This document shows positions 55,598 through 64,000 of a stretch of 64,000 nucleotides of DNA, piece after piece. Within the stretch, counting starts at the first letter, position 1. The number at the start of each line of letters is the position of its first letter. The stretch lies in contig NZ_CP094975.1 of NCBI RefSeq assembly GCF_023509015.1, positions 3,279,501-3,343,500 on the forward strand, given 5' to 3'. A model generated the notes under the pieces. The model worked only from the letters and a program-made list of their open reading frames with translations. It had not been told where the DNA came from and made no database searches. The translations under genes were made by a program, and so were the position numbers. Source of the stretch: Pseudomonas abieticivorans (GTDB taxonomy: Bacteria > Pseudomonadota > Gammaproteobacteria > Pseudomonadales > Pseudomonadaceae).

Positions 55598-55684
55598 GTA
55601 GGGGCGGATTTATCCGTGAAAAGAGCACCACTGTTGCATCAGTAAAGACGATGGCGTTCTTTTCGCGGACAAATCCGCCCCTAC
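55598..55684. repeat. REP-type inverted pair (element 5)
   Basis: GTAGGGGCGGATTTATCCGT (then GAAAAGAGC) and its near reverse complement ending ATCCGCCCCTAC, around a 35-nt centre. It lies between the Sel1-protein promoter region and the end of hemL. Confidence 0.85.
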
Positions 55685-55699
55685 AAGAGCAGGTGAGGG

Positions 55700-56983
55700 T
55701 TATTTGAGGGCGGCGAAGGCTTTTTCGGCCGCATCCAAGGTGATCTTCAGCTCAGCATCGCCATGGGCAATCGAGGTAAAGCCGGCTTCGAAGGCACTCG
55801 GCGCCAAGTAAACGCCACCTTCGAGCATCAAGTGGAAGAAGCGCTTGAAGCGGTCGGCATCGCTGCTCATCACGTCTTCGAAGGTGACGATGTCGTCGGC
55901 GCCACTGAAGTACAGGCCGAACATGCCGCCTGCCTGGGTGGTCACGAACGGGATGCCGGCGGCATCGGCCAGTTGTTGCAGGCCGTCGAGCAGTCGGGTG
56001 GTGTACTCGGTCAGCTCGGCGTGGAAGCCCGGGCGACTGATCAGCTTCAGGGTGGTCAGGCCGGCGGCCATGGCCAACGGGTTGCCCGACAAGGTGCCAG
56101 CCTGGTACACCGGGCCCAGCGGGGCGATGTGCGACATGATTTCGCGCTTGCCGCCGAAACACCCGACTGGCATGCCGCCACCGATGATTTTGCCAAAGGT
56201 GCTCAGGTCCGGCGTTACGCCGTAATGCGCCTGGGCGCCACCCAGGGCCACGCGAAAGCCCGTCATCACTTCGTCAAAAATCAGCACGACGCCGTGTTTG
56301 TCGCACAGGGTACGCAGGCCTTCCAGGAATCCGGGTGCTGGCGGCACGCAGTTCATGTTGCCGGCCACCGGTTCAACGATGATGCAGGCCACTTCCGTGC
56401 CCACTTCGGCGAGCATTTGCTCCACGGCAGCGATGTCGTTGAAGGGCAGGGTGAGGGTGTGCTTGGCAAAGGCTGCCGGCACGCCAGGGGAGCTTGGCAC
56501 GCCCAGGGTTAGGGCGCCGGAGCCGGCTTTCACCAGCAGGCTGTCGGAGTGGCCGTGGTAGCAGCCTTCGAATTTGATGATGCTGTCGCGGCCAGTGAAA
56601 CCACGGGCCAGGCGAATGGCGCTCATGGTGGCTTCGGTGCCGGAGCTGACCATGCGCACCATTTCCATGGACGGCACGATCGAGCACACCAGATCGGCCA
56701 TCTGGGTTTCCATCTCGGTAGGTGCGCCGTAGGACAAGCCGTGTTCCAACTGCTTGCGCACCGCGTCGAGCACGTCCGGGTGGCTGTGGCCAAGGATCAT
56801 CGGGCCCCACGAGCCAACGTAGTCCACGTAGCGCTTGTCATCTTCGTCGGTGACATAGGCGCCGGCCGCGTGCTTGAAAAACAGCGGGGTGCCGCCGACG
56901 CTCTTGAAAGCGCGAACAGGGGAGTTCACACCGCCGGGGATGTGTTTCTGGGCATTGGCAAACAGCGTTTCGGAACGAGACAT
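55700..56983 (-). CDS. hemL: Glutamate-1-semialdehyde 2,1-aminomutase
   Basis: PLP enzyme that makes 5-aminolevulinate in the C5 heme pathway. It has 427 residues. The PLP lysine lies in [12 protein letters not shown], preceded by [11 protein letters not shown] (cofactor Asp), with [20 protein letters not shown] and the gating segment [11 protein letters not shown]. It lies downstream of thiE on the same strand. Confidence 0.98.
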   Translation of the reverse strand: MSRSETLFANAQKHIPGGVNSPVRAFKSVGGTPLFFKHAAGAYVTDEDDKRYVDYVGSWGPMILGHSHPDVLDAVRKQLEHGLSYGAPTEMETQMADLVCSIVPSMEMVRMVSSGTEATMSAIRLARGFTGRDSIIKFEGCYHGHSDSLLVKAGSGALTLGVPSSPGVPAAFAKHTLTLPFNDIAAVEQMLAEVGTEVACIIVEPVAGNMNCVPPAPGFLEGLRTLCDKHGVVLIFDEVMTGFRVALGGAQAHYGVTPDLSTFGKIIGGGMPVGCFGGKREIMSHIAPLGPVYQAGTLSGNPLAMAAGLTTLKLISRPGFHAELTEYTTRLLDGLQQLADAAGIPFVTTQAGGMFGLYFSGADDIVTFEDVMSSDADRFKRFFHLMLEGGVYLAPSAFEAGFTSIAHGDAELKITLDAAEKAFAALK

Positions 56984-57005
56984 GATGGGCTCTCTTGAAT
57001 CGGAA

Positions 57006-57632
57006 TCAGGCAGGTGTGAACAGGGCGTTGAAGGCCCGCGCGCGGCGGGTCACTTCCTGGGCGCTGTCGGCACCGAACAGGGTATGCACCACGGCCAGCA
57101 GGTCGGCGCCACGCTCGATCAACGCCGGGGCGTTGTCCAGGGTAATCCCGCCGATCGCGCAGATCGGCAGCTTCAGGCGGCTGCGGGCCTGCTCCAGCAG
57201 CGTTAGGCTGGCCGGGGCGGCATTGGGTTTGGTACTGGAACTGTAGAAGGCGCCGAAGGCGACGTAGCTGGCGCCTTCGCGGGCGGCCTGCTCGGCCAAC
57301 TCGATACTGGCGTGGCAGGTGGCGCCGATGATGGTTTGGCGGCTGCGCAGGGCGCGGGCCTGGGCCAGCGGGCCGTCGGTCTGGCCCAGGTGCACGCCAA
57401 CGCCCAGGCGGGCAGCCAGGTCGGCGTCATCGTTGATGATCAGTTGGGTTTTATAGCCTTCGCACAGTTTGAGCAGGGCATCGGCCTCGCGCAGGCGGCG
57501 GCCTTCGTCGCTGCTCTTGTCGCGGTATTGCAGCAGCACGATGCCGCCGTCCAGCGCAGCCTTGACGTAGTCCAGGAACTTGCCGGCCAACAGTTGGCTG
57601 TCGGTAATGGCATACAAGCCACGTAATTTCAT
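57006..57632 (-). CDS. thiE: Thiamine-phosphate synthase
   Basis: Couples HMP-diphosphate with the thiazole phosphate. It has 208 residues, a TIM barrel with the substrate-site segments [28 protein letters not shown], and [20 protein letters not shown] chose the ATG at 57632, preceded by GAGG; a TTG two codons upstream is possible. It lies in the thiD-thiE-hemL unit, with 21 bp from thiD and 22 bp to hemL. The loop segment [13 protein letters not shown] is typical. Confidence 0.97.
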   Translation of the reverse strand: MKLRGLYAITDSQLLAGKFLDYVKAALDGGIVLLQYRDKSSDEGRRLREADALLKLCEGYKTQLIINDDADLAARLGVGVHLGQTDGPLAQARALRSRQTIIGATCHASIELAEQAAREGASYVAFGAFYSSSTKPNAAPASLTLLEQARSRLKLPICAIGGITLDNAPALIERGADLLAVVHTLFGADSAQEVTRRARAFNALFTPA

Positions 57633-57652
57633 GGTCAAACCTCAGGCCGGTA

Positions 57653-58450
57653 TTACTGGCAGAAATCCAGCGGCAAGCGACGCGGGACGTATTGGCCCTT
57701 GCCCAGCTGTTCGGCATCACGCAGGGTGCGCCACGTGTAATTGAGGGCCGACTGCACGGCGCTGTCCAGGTGCTCGCCCAGGGCCAGGCGACCGGCCAAA
57801 GCACTGGCCAGGGTGCATCCAGAACCATGATAGCTGCCGGGCAGGCGCTGGCAGGTAAAGGTTTGGCGGCGGCCGTCGCGGCTGTACAGGCGGTTGTGGA
57901 TCTCGACTTCGTCGCCGTGCCCGCCAGTGATCAGCAGGTTGCGGCAGTAGGGCAGCAGTTTTTCAGCGCATTGATCGGCAGTGCCCTCGGGCAGTTCGGC
58001 CAGGATGCGCGCTTCAGGCAGGTTGGGGGTGGCGATAATGGCCAGCGGCAGCAGCTGTTCGCGCATGGCGTAGCCCACTTCGTCCTTGCCCAGGCGGCCA
58101 CCGCCGCCGGCGCGCAGTACCGGGTCGCAGACCATCGGCAGGTGCGGGTGGGCGCTCAGCAGGTCGACCACCGTCTGGACCATGTCCAGCGAGCCAAGCA
58201 TGCCCAGTTTCACGGCGGCCACGGGCGAGTCGTTGAGCACGGCGTTGGCCTGGGCCATCACCCACTCGCGGTCCAGCACGCGAAAATCGCTGACATTGAC
58301 GGTGTCCTGTACGGTCAGGGCCGTTACCGCGGGGGCGGCATGGCAACCTTGAGCGATCAGGGCTTCTATATCTGCCTGCAGGCCGGCACCGCCACTGGGG
58401 TCGTGGCCGGAGAGACAGAGGACAACGGGGCGGGAGCTATAGATATTCAT
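57653..58450 (-). CDS. thiD: Hydroxymethylpyrimidine/phosphomethylpyrimidine kinase
   Basis: Phosphorylates HMP and HMP-phosphate in thiamine synthesis. It has 265 residues of ribokinase fold: SGHDPSGGAGLQADIEAL at the N-terminus, MVCDPVLRAGGGG, and the catalytic anion-hole loop GSYHGSGCTLASALAGRLAL. I used the ATG at 58450 (MNIYSSRPVVLCL). No TPP riboswitch (THI box) is visible upstream, so TPP control of this unit is not evident here. Confidence 0.96.
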   Translation of the reverse strand: MNIYSSRPVVLCLSGHDPSGGAGLQADIEALIAQGCHAAPAVTALTVQDTVNVSDFRVLDREWVMAQANAVLNDSPVAAVKLGMLGSLDMVQTVVDLLSAHPHLPMVCDPVLRAGGGGRLGKDEVGYAMREQLLPLAIIATPNLPEARILAELPEGTADQCAEKLLPYCRNLLITGGHGDEVEIHNRLYSRDGRRQTFTCQRLPGSYHGSGCTLASALAGRLALGEHLDSAVQSALNYTWRTLRDAEQLGKGQYVPRRLPLDFCQ

Positions 58451-58561
58451 GGTGCGCGAGCTTACCACCAAACAAGTTTTTCGGCGTTGCCCGGCAATTT
58501 TATGTTTTTTGATACAAAGCCGCTGTATTATTCATTACGGATAAGCTGAAAGTACTGCGCT

Positions 58562-58583
58562 AGAGCCTTCAAAGGCTTTTTTT
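58562..58583 (+). terminator. Rho-independent terminator on the plus strand upstream of ladS
   Basis: AGCCT, TCAA loop, AGGCT, then TTTTTT. It lies 112 nt after the divergent thiD start and 134 nt before ladS, so no annotated plus-strand gene ends here. It may end a small RNA or act as a leader terminator for ladS. Confidence 0.65.
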
Positions 58584-58716
58584 CAATGGCGTTAACCGGG
58601 CCTCGGAAGCTATGCTAGAGTGCTTCGATAACCGATAACAGGCACTGTCGGCCAGCGTCGTCTCACAGGGAATTGGGGGCTTCCCGACGCGGCACAACGG
58701 GCCATGCTGGGGCTGT

Positions 58717-61113
58717 ATGCGCTATTTGCTGATAATGCTGGTGGGCTTGCTCCCAATGCTGGCCTGCGCGGTCGACTTTGACGAGTCCACCCGCACCCTT
58801 TCGCTTGGGCACTCTACCCAAGTGTTCGAAGATGTCGACGGCAGCGCCACGATTGGCCAGATCACTTCTGCGGCCATGGCCGGCAAATTCCATCGCCAGC
58901 GTGAAGCCGTGCTCAACGCGGGCTATTCGCGCTCGGTATTCTGGTTGCGCCTGGACCTGCGCTATGCCCCGCACGACCCCTCGGTCGCGCGCAGTTGGCT
59001 GCTGGAACTGGCCTACCCGCCGATGGACAGCATCGAGCTGTACCTGCCCGACAAACTCGGCAATTTCGCCCTGGCCCAGCGCACCGGCGATTCGCTGCCG
59101 TACTCGGTGCGCGAGATCAAGCAGAACAACTACCTGTTCGCCATCCCTTTCCCGGCGTACGAGCTCAAGACCGTCTACTTGCGCATTCACAGCGAAGGCT
59201 CGGTGCAAGCGCCGCTGAACCTATGGTCGTACACCGCCTATATCGAAGAGCAGCCCACGCGGCTGTACGTGCTGGGCCTGATCTATGGCGTGCTGCTGGG
59301 GATGCTGGTGTACAACCTGTTCATCTACCTGAGCGTGCGGGACACCAGCTACCTTTATTACATCCTCTACATCGCCTCGTTCGGCCTGTACCAGGTCTCG
59401 GTCAATGGCGCGGGCATCGAATACTTCTGGCCCGACAACCCCTGGTGGGCCAACGCCGCCACGCCATTTCTGATCGGCTCTTCGGCGTTGTTCGGCAGCC
59501 AGTTTGCCCGCAGCTTCCTGCAAACCGCCGACCACACCCGCTGGCTGGATCGCCTGCTGATGGCCCTGATGGCCTGCGGCTCGATCGTGATGCTGATGTC
59601 GCTGGCCACGAGCTACGGGCTGGCACTGCGCCTGGCCACGGCGCTGGCGTTGATCTTCACCGTGGTGATCTTCAGTGCGGGCATCATTGCCTGGTGGCGT
59701 GGCTTGCGCCTGGCGCGCTATTTCGTGATCGCCTGGACCGCGTTCCTGCTGGGCGGCATCGTCAACACGCTGATGGTGCTGGGCTACCTGCCGAACGTCT
59801 TCATCACCATGTACGCCAGCCAGATCGGCTCGGCGCTGGAGGTCGGCCTGCTGTCGCTGGCGCTGGCCGACCGCATCAACACCATGCGCGAGCACCAGGC
59901 CCAAACCTTATTGGAAGCCGGGCAGAAGCTGGAGTTGCTGAACCAGCAATTGGCTAACAGCAACCGCTTGAAAGACGAGTTCCTGGCGACCGTCACCCAT
60001 GAGTTGCGCACGCCCATGAATGGCGTCATCGGCTCGCTGGAACTGATGCAAACGGTGCCCATGGACACCGAGCTCGAGCAGTACCAGCAGACTGCCGCAG
60101 GCTCTGCGCGGGACATGATGCGCATGGTCGATGACATCCTCATCCTGACCGAGCTGCAGGCCGGCAAGCTTTACCCGCGGCACGAGCCGTTCGGCTTGCA
60201 GGCACTGCTCGACAGCCTGCAGATGCAGTACGTGCGCCAAGCCCATGCCAAGGGCCTGAGCTTCTCGGTGGAAACCGATGCGAACCTGCCTGACCGCTTG
60301 CAGGGTGACTCCAAAAAGCTCGCCCTGTGCCTGGGCTGCCTGCTGGACAACGCAATCAAGTTCACCCGCAAGGGCGCTGTCAGCTTGCGGGTGCAAGCCA
60401 GCCCCGCACAGGGCGATAGCCAGGAGCTGAGCTTCCAGGTGCGCGATACCGGCATTGGCTTCAGCCACCTGGATGACGTGTTGTATCAGCGATTCTTCCA
60501 GGTCGACGGTTCGATGACCCGAGAATACGGCGGCCTGGGCATTGGCCTGGCGATTTGTCGGCAGTTGGCCGAGCTGCTCGGCGGGCACTTGCACCACCAG
60601 TCCGAGCCTGGCCGCGGCAGTTGCTTTGAGCTGACCGTGAAGCTGACCGTCGTCCAGTGGCAGCAATCTCCAGAGCCGCTGCTGCGCCCGGTCAGTTTCA
60701 ATTCAAGGCGCTCAGCTCAGGACTGCACGGTATTGCTGGTGGATGACAATACCGTCAACCAGTTGGTGCTGCGCGGCATGTTGCTCAAGCTTGGCTACCG
60801 CGTGCGCACCGCCGAAGATGGCACTACGGCGATAGAGCTGATGCGTCGCGAACAGTTTGACGCAGTGCTGCTCGATTGCCACATGCCGCTCACCGACGCC
60901 TTTGCCACCTGTCGCAAACTGCGCGAGCTGCCAGGTTGCGGGCAACTGCCGGTGCTGGCCGTGGTTGCCAGCGGCCAGCGCGGCGAGCGCGAGCGCTGCA
61001 TCGCCGCCGGCATGACCGAAGCGTTGAGCCGGCCGGTGCGGTTTGAAGACCTGCAAACCGTGCTGCACGGTTGGTTACTGACCACGGCCAAGGGCGAAAG
61101 CGCCGACATTTAG
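58717..61113 (+). CDS. ladS: Hybrid sensor kinase LadS
   Basis: A 798-residue hybrid histidine kinase. A signal-like N-terminus leads to a periplasmic 7TMR-DISMED2 domain (about 20-180), seven membrane segments (about 185-395), then HisKA with the phospho-acceptor His428 (TVTHELRTPMNG), an HATPase with N box LLDNAIKFT and G boxes DTGIGFS and GGLGIGLAI, and a receiver with Asp720 (LLDCHMPLTD). The architecture and its place between thiD and an AidB-like gene match LadS of P. aeruginosa, which promotes GacS/GacA signalling, small RNAs RsmY/Z and biofilm formation. The receiver lacks the usual Thr and Lys: AVVAS and LSRPV replace ALTA and KP. Confidence 0.93.
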   Translation: MRYLLIMLVGLLPMLACAVDFDESTRTLSLGHSTQVFEDVDGSATIGQITSAAMAGKFHRQREAVLNAGYSRSVFWLRLDLRYAPHDPSVARSWLLELAYPPMDSIELYLPDKLGNFALAQRTGDSLPYSVREIKQNNYLFAIPFPAYELKTVYLRIHSEGSVQAPLNLWSYTAYIEEQPTRLYVLGLIYGVLLGMLVYNLFIYLSVRDTSYLYYILYIASFGLYQVSVNGAGIEYFWPDNPWWANAATPFLIGSSALFGSQFARSFLQTADHTRWLDRLLMALMACGSIVMLMSLATSYGLALRLATALALIFTVVIFSAGIIAWWRGLRLARYFVIAWTAFLLGGIVNTLMVLGYLPNVFITMYASQIGSALEVGLLSLALADRINTMREHQAQTLLEAGQKLELLNQQLANSNRLKDEFLATVTHELRTPMNGVIGSLELMQTVPMDTELEQYQQTAAGSARDMMRMVDDILILTELQAGKLYPRHEPFGLQALLDSLQMQYVRQAHAKGLSFSVETDANLPDRLQGDSKKLALCLGCLLDNAIKFTRKGAVSLRVQASPAQGDSQELSFQVRDTGIGFSHLDDVLYQRFFQVDGSMTREYGGLGIGLAICRQLAELLGGHLHHQSEPGRGSCFELTVKLTVVQWQQSPEPLLRPVSFNSRRSAQDCTVLLVDDNTVNQLVLRGMLLKLGYRVRTAEDGTTAIELMRREQFDAVLLDCHMPLTDAFATCRKLRELPGCGQLPVLAVVASGQRGERERCIAAGMTEALSRPVRFEDLQTVLHGWLLTTAKGESADI

Positions 61114-61186
61114 GCCGAAATGCCACTGTTTAAGCCCATGGGGGCGTGCTTCACTGGTACTTACCTGCCCGTCGAAGGAGCCCCCC

Positions 61187-62836
61187 ATGAACCTGCATCA
61201 GTTCGCCGAAACCCACGAGGTGAGCAACCAGCCGCCATCGCTGGACGGTGCCAATCTGTGGCGCATCGACCTGCCTTTGCAGCAGTGGACTGGCCACTTC
61301 AAGGGTGACTGGGCACACAAACGCATCGACGCCTACGGTGCGTTGGCGGGCGGCCCACTCATGGCCGCGGGTTTTCTGGCCAACCAGAACAAGCCGGTGT
61401 TCAGCAGCCACGACCGTTACGGCCATCGCATCGACCTGGTGGAATTTCACCCTGCCTATCATGAGCTGATGCGCACGGCCATCGAGCACGGCTTGCCCTC
61501 CTTGCCCTGGACTGATCCGCAGCCTGGCGCGCACGTAGCCCGTGCGGCCATGACCTATATGCACACCCAGGCCGAAGCTGGCAGCGGCTGCCCGCTGACC
61601 ATGACCTTCGCCAGCGTACCGGCGCTCAAGTTGCAGCCCGATCTGGCCGAGCGCTGGCTACCCAAGGTGCTGGCCACCACTTACGATGCGCGCAACGTCG
61701 GCATGGCGCATAAAGGGGGAGTGACCCTGGGCATGGCCATGACCGAAAAACAGGGGGGCACCGATGTGCGTGCCAATACTACCCGTGCCTACCCGGTGGG
61801 CGCGGGGGGGCCAGGCCAGGCCTATGAACTGGTGGGCCACAAGTGGTTCTGCTCGGCGCCCATGTGCGATGCCTTTCTCACCTTGGCGCAGACTGAAAAG
61901 GGCCTCAGTTGCTTTTTGCTGCCGCGCCATCGGCCAGACGATACTCGCAACGAGTTCTATATCCAGCGCCTCAAGAACAAGCTGGGCAACTGCTCCAATG
62001 CCTCCAGCGAAGTGGAGTTTCGCGGCGCCCTGGCCTGGATGATCGGCGAGGAGGGGCGGGGCGTCCCGACCATCATCGAGATGGTCGCCATGACCCGCTT
62101 CGACTGCATGGTCGGCTCGAGCGCCTTGATGCGCCAGGCCCTGACCCAGGCCGCGCATCACTGCGCCTATCGCCAGGTGGGTGGCAAGCGCTTGGCCGAC
62201 CAGCCACTGATGCAGAACGTGCTCGCCGACCTGGCGCTGGAAAGCGAAGCGGCACTGGCCCTGAGCATGCGCATGGGCCTGGCGTTGGACTGCCCGGGCG
62301 ATGAGCAGCAAGCGCACTTTGCCCGGCTGGTCACGGCGGTGGGCAAGTACTGGATCTGCAAGCGTGCCCCCGCCATGATCAACGAGGCTGCCGAATGCAT
62401 GGGCGGCGCAGGCTATGTCGAAGACAGCATCCTGCCGCGCCTGTATCGCGAGGCACCGGTGAACTCCACGTGGGAAGGCTCGGGCAATGTGCAATGCCTG
62501 GACGTATTGCGCGCGCTGTCCAAGGAGCCTGGTGTGCTCGATGCCTTGTTCGCGGAGCTGGGCGATGGCCACGGCGACCGGCGCCTGGCCGCGCACATCC
62601 AGCAGCTCAAGGCCGACCTCAAGGACAGCACCGACATCCAGTACCGCGCCCGCCAACTCACCGAAGACATCGCCTTGGGGCTGCAAGCCAAACTGCTGCT
62701 TGAAGGTGGCAACGCGACCGTCAGCGATGCCTTCATCGAAAGCCGCCTGAGCGGCTCTGGCCGTGTATATGGTGGCCTGCCGCGAGGCCTTGATGTAGAG
62801 GCGCTGGTGCTGCGCTCCACGCCCGCCTGGCCTTAA
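61187..62836 (+). CDS. AidB-like acyl-CoA dehydrogenase
   Basis: A 549-residue FAD protein of the AidB subfamily, larger than normal acyl-CoA dehydrogenases. The N-terminal extension (SLDGANLWRIDLPLQQWTGH) is typical of AidB. MAMTEKQGGTDVRANTT is the flavin and substrate loop, KWFCSAPMCDAFLTLAQTEKG and RLKNKLGNCSNASSEVEF follow, and NEAAECMGGAGYVEDSILPR is the late conserved helix. E. coli AidB is induced by alkylation and binds DNA; many Pseudomonas relatives are annotated as isovaleryl-CoA dehydrogenases. Substrate and any DNA role are undetermined. It lies 73 bp after ladS. Confidence 0.92.
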   Translation: MNLHQFAETHEVSNQPPSLDGANLWRIDLPLQQWTGHFKGDWAHKRIDAYGALAGGPLMAAGFLANQNKPVFSSHDRYGHRIDLVEFHPAYHELMRTAIEHGLPSLPWTDPQPGAHVARAAMTYMHTQAEAGSGCPLTMTFASVPALKLQPDLAERWLPKVLATTYDARNVGMAHKGGVTLGMAMTEKQGGTDVRANTTRAYPVGAGGPGQAYELVGHKWFCSAPMCDAFLTLAQTEKGLSCFLLPRHRPDDTRNEFYIQRLKNKLGNCSNASSEVEFRGALAWMIGEEGRGVPTIIEMVAMTRFDCMVGSSALMRQALTQAAHHCAYRQVGGKRLADQPLMQNVLADLALESEAALALSMRMGLALDCPGDEQQAHFARLVTAVGKYWICKRAPAMINEAAECMGGAGYVEDSILPRLYREAPVNSTWEGSGNVQCLDVLRALSKEPGVLDALFAELGDGHGDRRLAAHIQQLKADLKDSTDIQYRARQLTEDIALGLQAKLLLEGGNATVSDAFIESRLSGSGRVYGGLPRGLDVEALVLRSTPAWP

Positions 62837-62904
62837 ACACACGTGCCTTTGCGCCGGGATACAGGCAAGATGGAGCTCTGCAAGAGTCAGACAGGAAGTT
62901 CACC

Positions 62905-64000
62905 GTGACCAGTACAGCCGATGCATTTGTAGTTGTAGAGTCTGCCGAGGAAGCCGTTGACCGGCTCGCGGCCTTACATGAACGGGCCACTACTGCCTTG
63001 AGCCAGGCGTTGAAGCGCTACCTCAAGGACCGCACCGAACCCGACGCCGCGCAACGCGTGACGTTCCGTTACCCCGAACTGCGCCTGACCTATCGCGTGC
63101 AGGGCGAAGTGCCGACCATCACCCGCGCCTACGCCAAGGTGCAGTTGCCGGGCACTTACAGCGTCACCGTCACCCACCCGGCGGCGTTTCGCAACTACCT
63201 GCTCGAACAGCTCAAGCCGCTGATGAGCGACTTCACCGTGGTGGTGGAAGTGGGCGTCAGTGAACAGAACATCCCGTACCCCTACGTGGTGGAGCAAGGC
63301 GACGAGCTGGCCGGCACCGGCGTGACCGCGGCTGCGCTGGCGCGGGTATTCCCCAGTACCGACCTGTCGGCGGCCACCGACGGTATCGCCGACGGCCTGT
63401 ACGATTGGGCGAACGTCGACCCGCTGCCCTTGGCGCTGTTCGACGCGGCGCGCGTCGACTTCTCGCTGCGCCGCCTGGTGCATTACACCGGCAGCGACTG
63501 GCGCCACGTGCAGCCATGGATTCTGCTGACCAACTACCACCGCTATGTCGATCAGTTCGTGATGCATGGCCTGGAGCAGCTGCAGAATGACCCGCGCTTC
63601 GTGCGCATGGTCATGCCGGGCAACGTCATCATCGACAAAGCCATGAGCCACGATGAAGCCCAGGCACTGGCTGCAGGCGTTGTGTGGCACCGTTACCAGA
63701 TGCCGGCCTACCACCTGATCGCCGAAGACGGTCACGGCGTAACGCTGGTGAACATCGGCGTAGGCCCCTCCAACGCCAAAAACATCACCGACCACCTGGC
63801 GGTGCTGCGCCCGCACTGCTGGCTGATGATCGGCCACTGCGGCGGCCTGCGTCAGTCGCAAACCATCGGCGACTACGTGTTGGCCCACGCCTACATGCGC
63901 CAGGACGGCATTCTCGACCGCGTGCTGCCACCCAACATCCCGATTCCGGCATTGGCCGAGGTGCAGCTGGCGTTGCAGGAAGCGGCGGCGCAGGTCACCG
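62905..64000 (+). CDS. amn: AMP nucleosidase (3' end beyond the window)
   Basis: The first 365 codons of AMP nucleosidase, which cleaves AMP to adenine and ribose 5-phosphate. The start is GTG (VTSTADAFVVVESAEEAVDR) with AGGAAG upstream. The N-terminal AMN domain is complete (RVTFRYPELRLTYRVQGEVP, TRAYAKVQLPGTYSVTVTHP). The nucleoside phosphorylase-like domain begins at about YQMPAYHLIAEDGHG and includes MIGHCGGLR. The frame is open to the last base. Full-length family members are about 480-490 residues, so roughly a quarter is missing. Confidence 0.96.
   Translation, partial: MTSTADAFVVVESAEEAVDRLAALHERATTALSQALKRYLKDRTEPDAAQRVTFRYPELRLTYRVQGEVPTITRAYAKVQLPGTYSVTVTHPAAFRNYLLEQLKPLMSDFTVVVEVGVSEQNIPYPYVVEQGDELAGTGVTAAALARVFPSTDLSAATDGIADGLYDWANVDPLPLALFDAARVDFSLRRLVHYTGSDWRHVQPWILLTNYHRYVDQFVMHGLEQLQNDPRFVRMVMPGNVIIDKAMSHDEAQALAAGVVWHRYQMPAYHLIAEDGHGVTLVNIGVGPSNAKNITDHLAVLRPHCWLMIGHCGGLRQSQTIGDYVLAHAYMRQDGILDRVLPPNIPIPALAEVQLALQEAAAQVT

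Noticed and set aside
58451..58716. TPP riboswitch upstream of thiD
   Set aside because: No CTGAGA/THI-box pattern on the minus strand in this interval.

Overview
The window is a GC-rich stretch of chromosome from a Pseudomonas of the fluorescens/putida type. The evidence is gene content and order: dxs-ispA-xseB, exaC with its sigma-54 activator, mpl-ubiX, proA-nadD-rsfS-rlmH-mrdA-rodA-mltB-rlpA-dacA-ybeD-lipB-lipA, holA-lptE-leuS, lnt-corC-ybeY-ybeZ-miaB, thiD-thiE-hemL, ladS and amn. As far as I remember, this follows the order of the corresponding block in P. aeruginosa PAO1, with insertions and losses. Nearly all of it is core housekeeping sequence. I saw no rRNA, tRNA, CRISPR array, intact insertion sequence or prophage.

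Layout. 1-5.6 kb: the end of a B12-uptake binding protein gene, a BtuB-type receptor, and the isoprenoid genes dxs, ispA and xseB. 5.6-11.7 kb is the most accessory part: a chemoreceptor, a broken RelE-type toxin gene, an uncharacterised radical-SAM/DUF4130 gene pair, a solitary zeta-toxin-like kinase, a possible small RNA and a small HTH regulator. 11.7-18.4 kb: ppa, mtfA, a DedA protein, a GNAT protein, and the divergent exaC/sigma-54 activator pair with a clear -24/-12 promoter. 18.4-27.8 kb: mpl, ubiX, a YceK-like lipoprotein, an NAD(P)-binding protein, a MORN-repeat/caspase-like (C13) lipoprotein, a MaoC hydratase, lrgA-lrgB, a LON-domain protein, a DedA-PAP2 fusion and a 3-methyladenine glycosylase.

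27.9-43 kb: the cell-elongation and lipoate block. It joins NAD and proline synthesis, ribosome silencing and modification, the PBP2-RodA machine, lytic transglycosylases, PBP5 and lipoyl assembly. LdcA, a secreted M15 peptidase, a second MltB-type enzyme and arfA follow. 43-58.5 kb is mostly on the minus strand: holA, lptE, leuS, lnt, corC, ybeY, ybeZ, miaB, hemL, thiE and thiD. 58.7-64 kb: ladS (a sensor feeding the Gac/Rsm pathway), an AidB-like acyl-CoA dehydrogenase and the start of amn, cut by the window edge.

Themes. Peptidoglycan metabolism is strongly represented: mpl, mrdA, rodA, two MltB-type enzymes, rlpA, dacA, ldcA, an M15 peptidase, an ElyC/YdcF protein and lrgAB. Five REP-type palindromic elements sit between genes; one supplies the holA stop codon and one is a composite framed by a perfect 13-bp inverted repeat. 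The least understood items are the MORN-C13 lipoprotein, the rSAM/DUF4130 pair and the solitary zeta-like kinase. All assignments come from reading the sequence without database searches.
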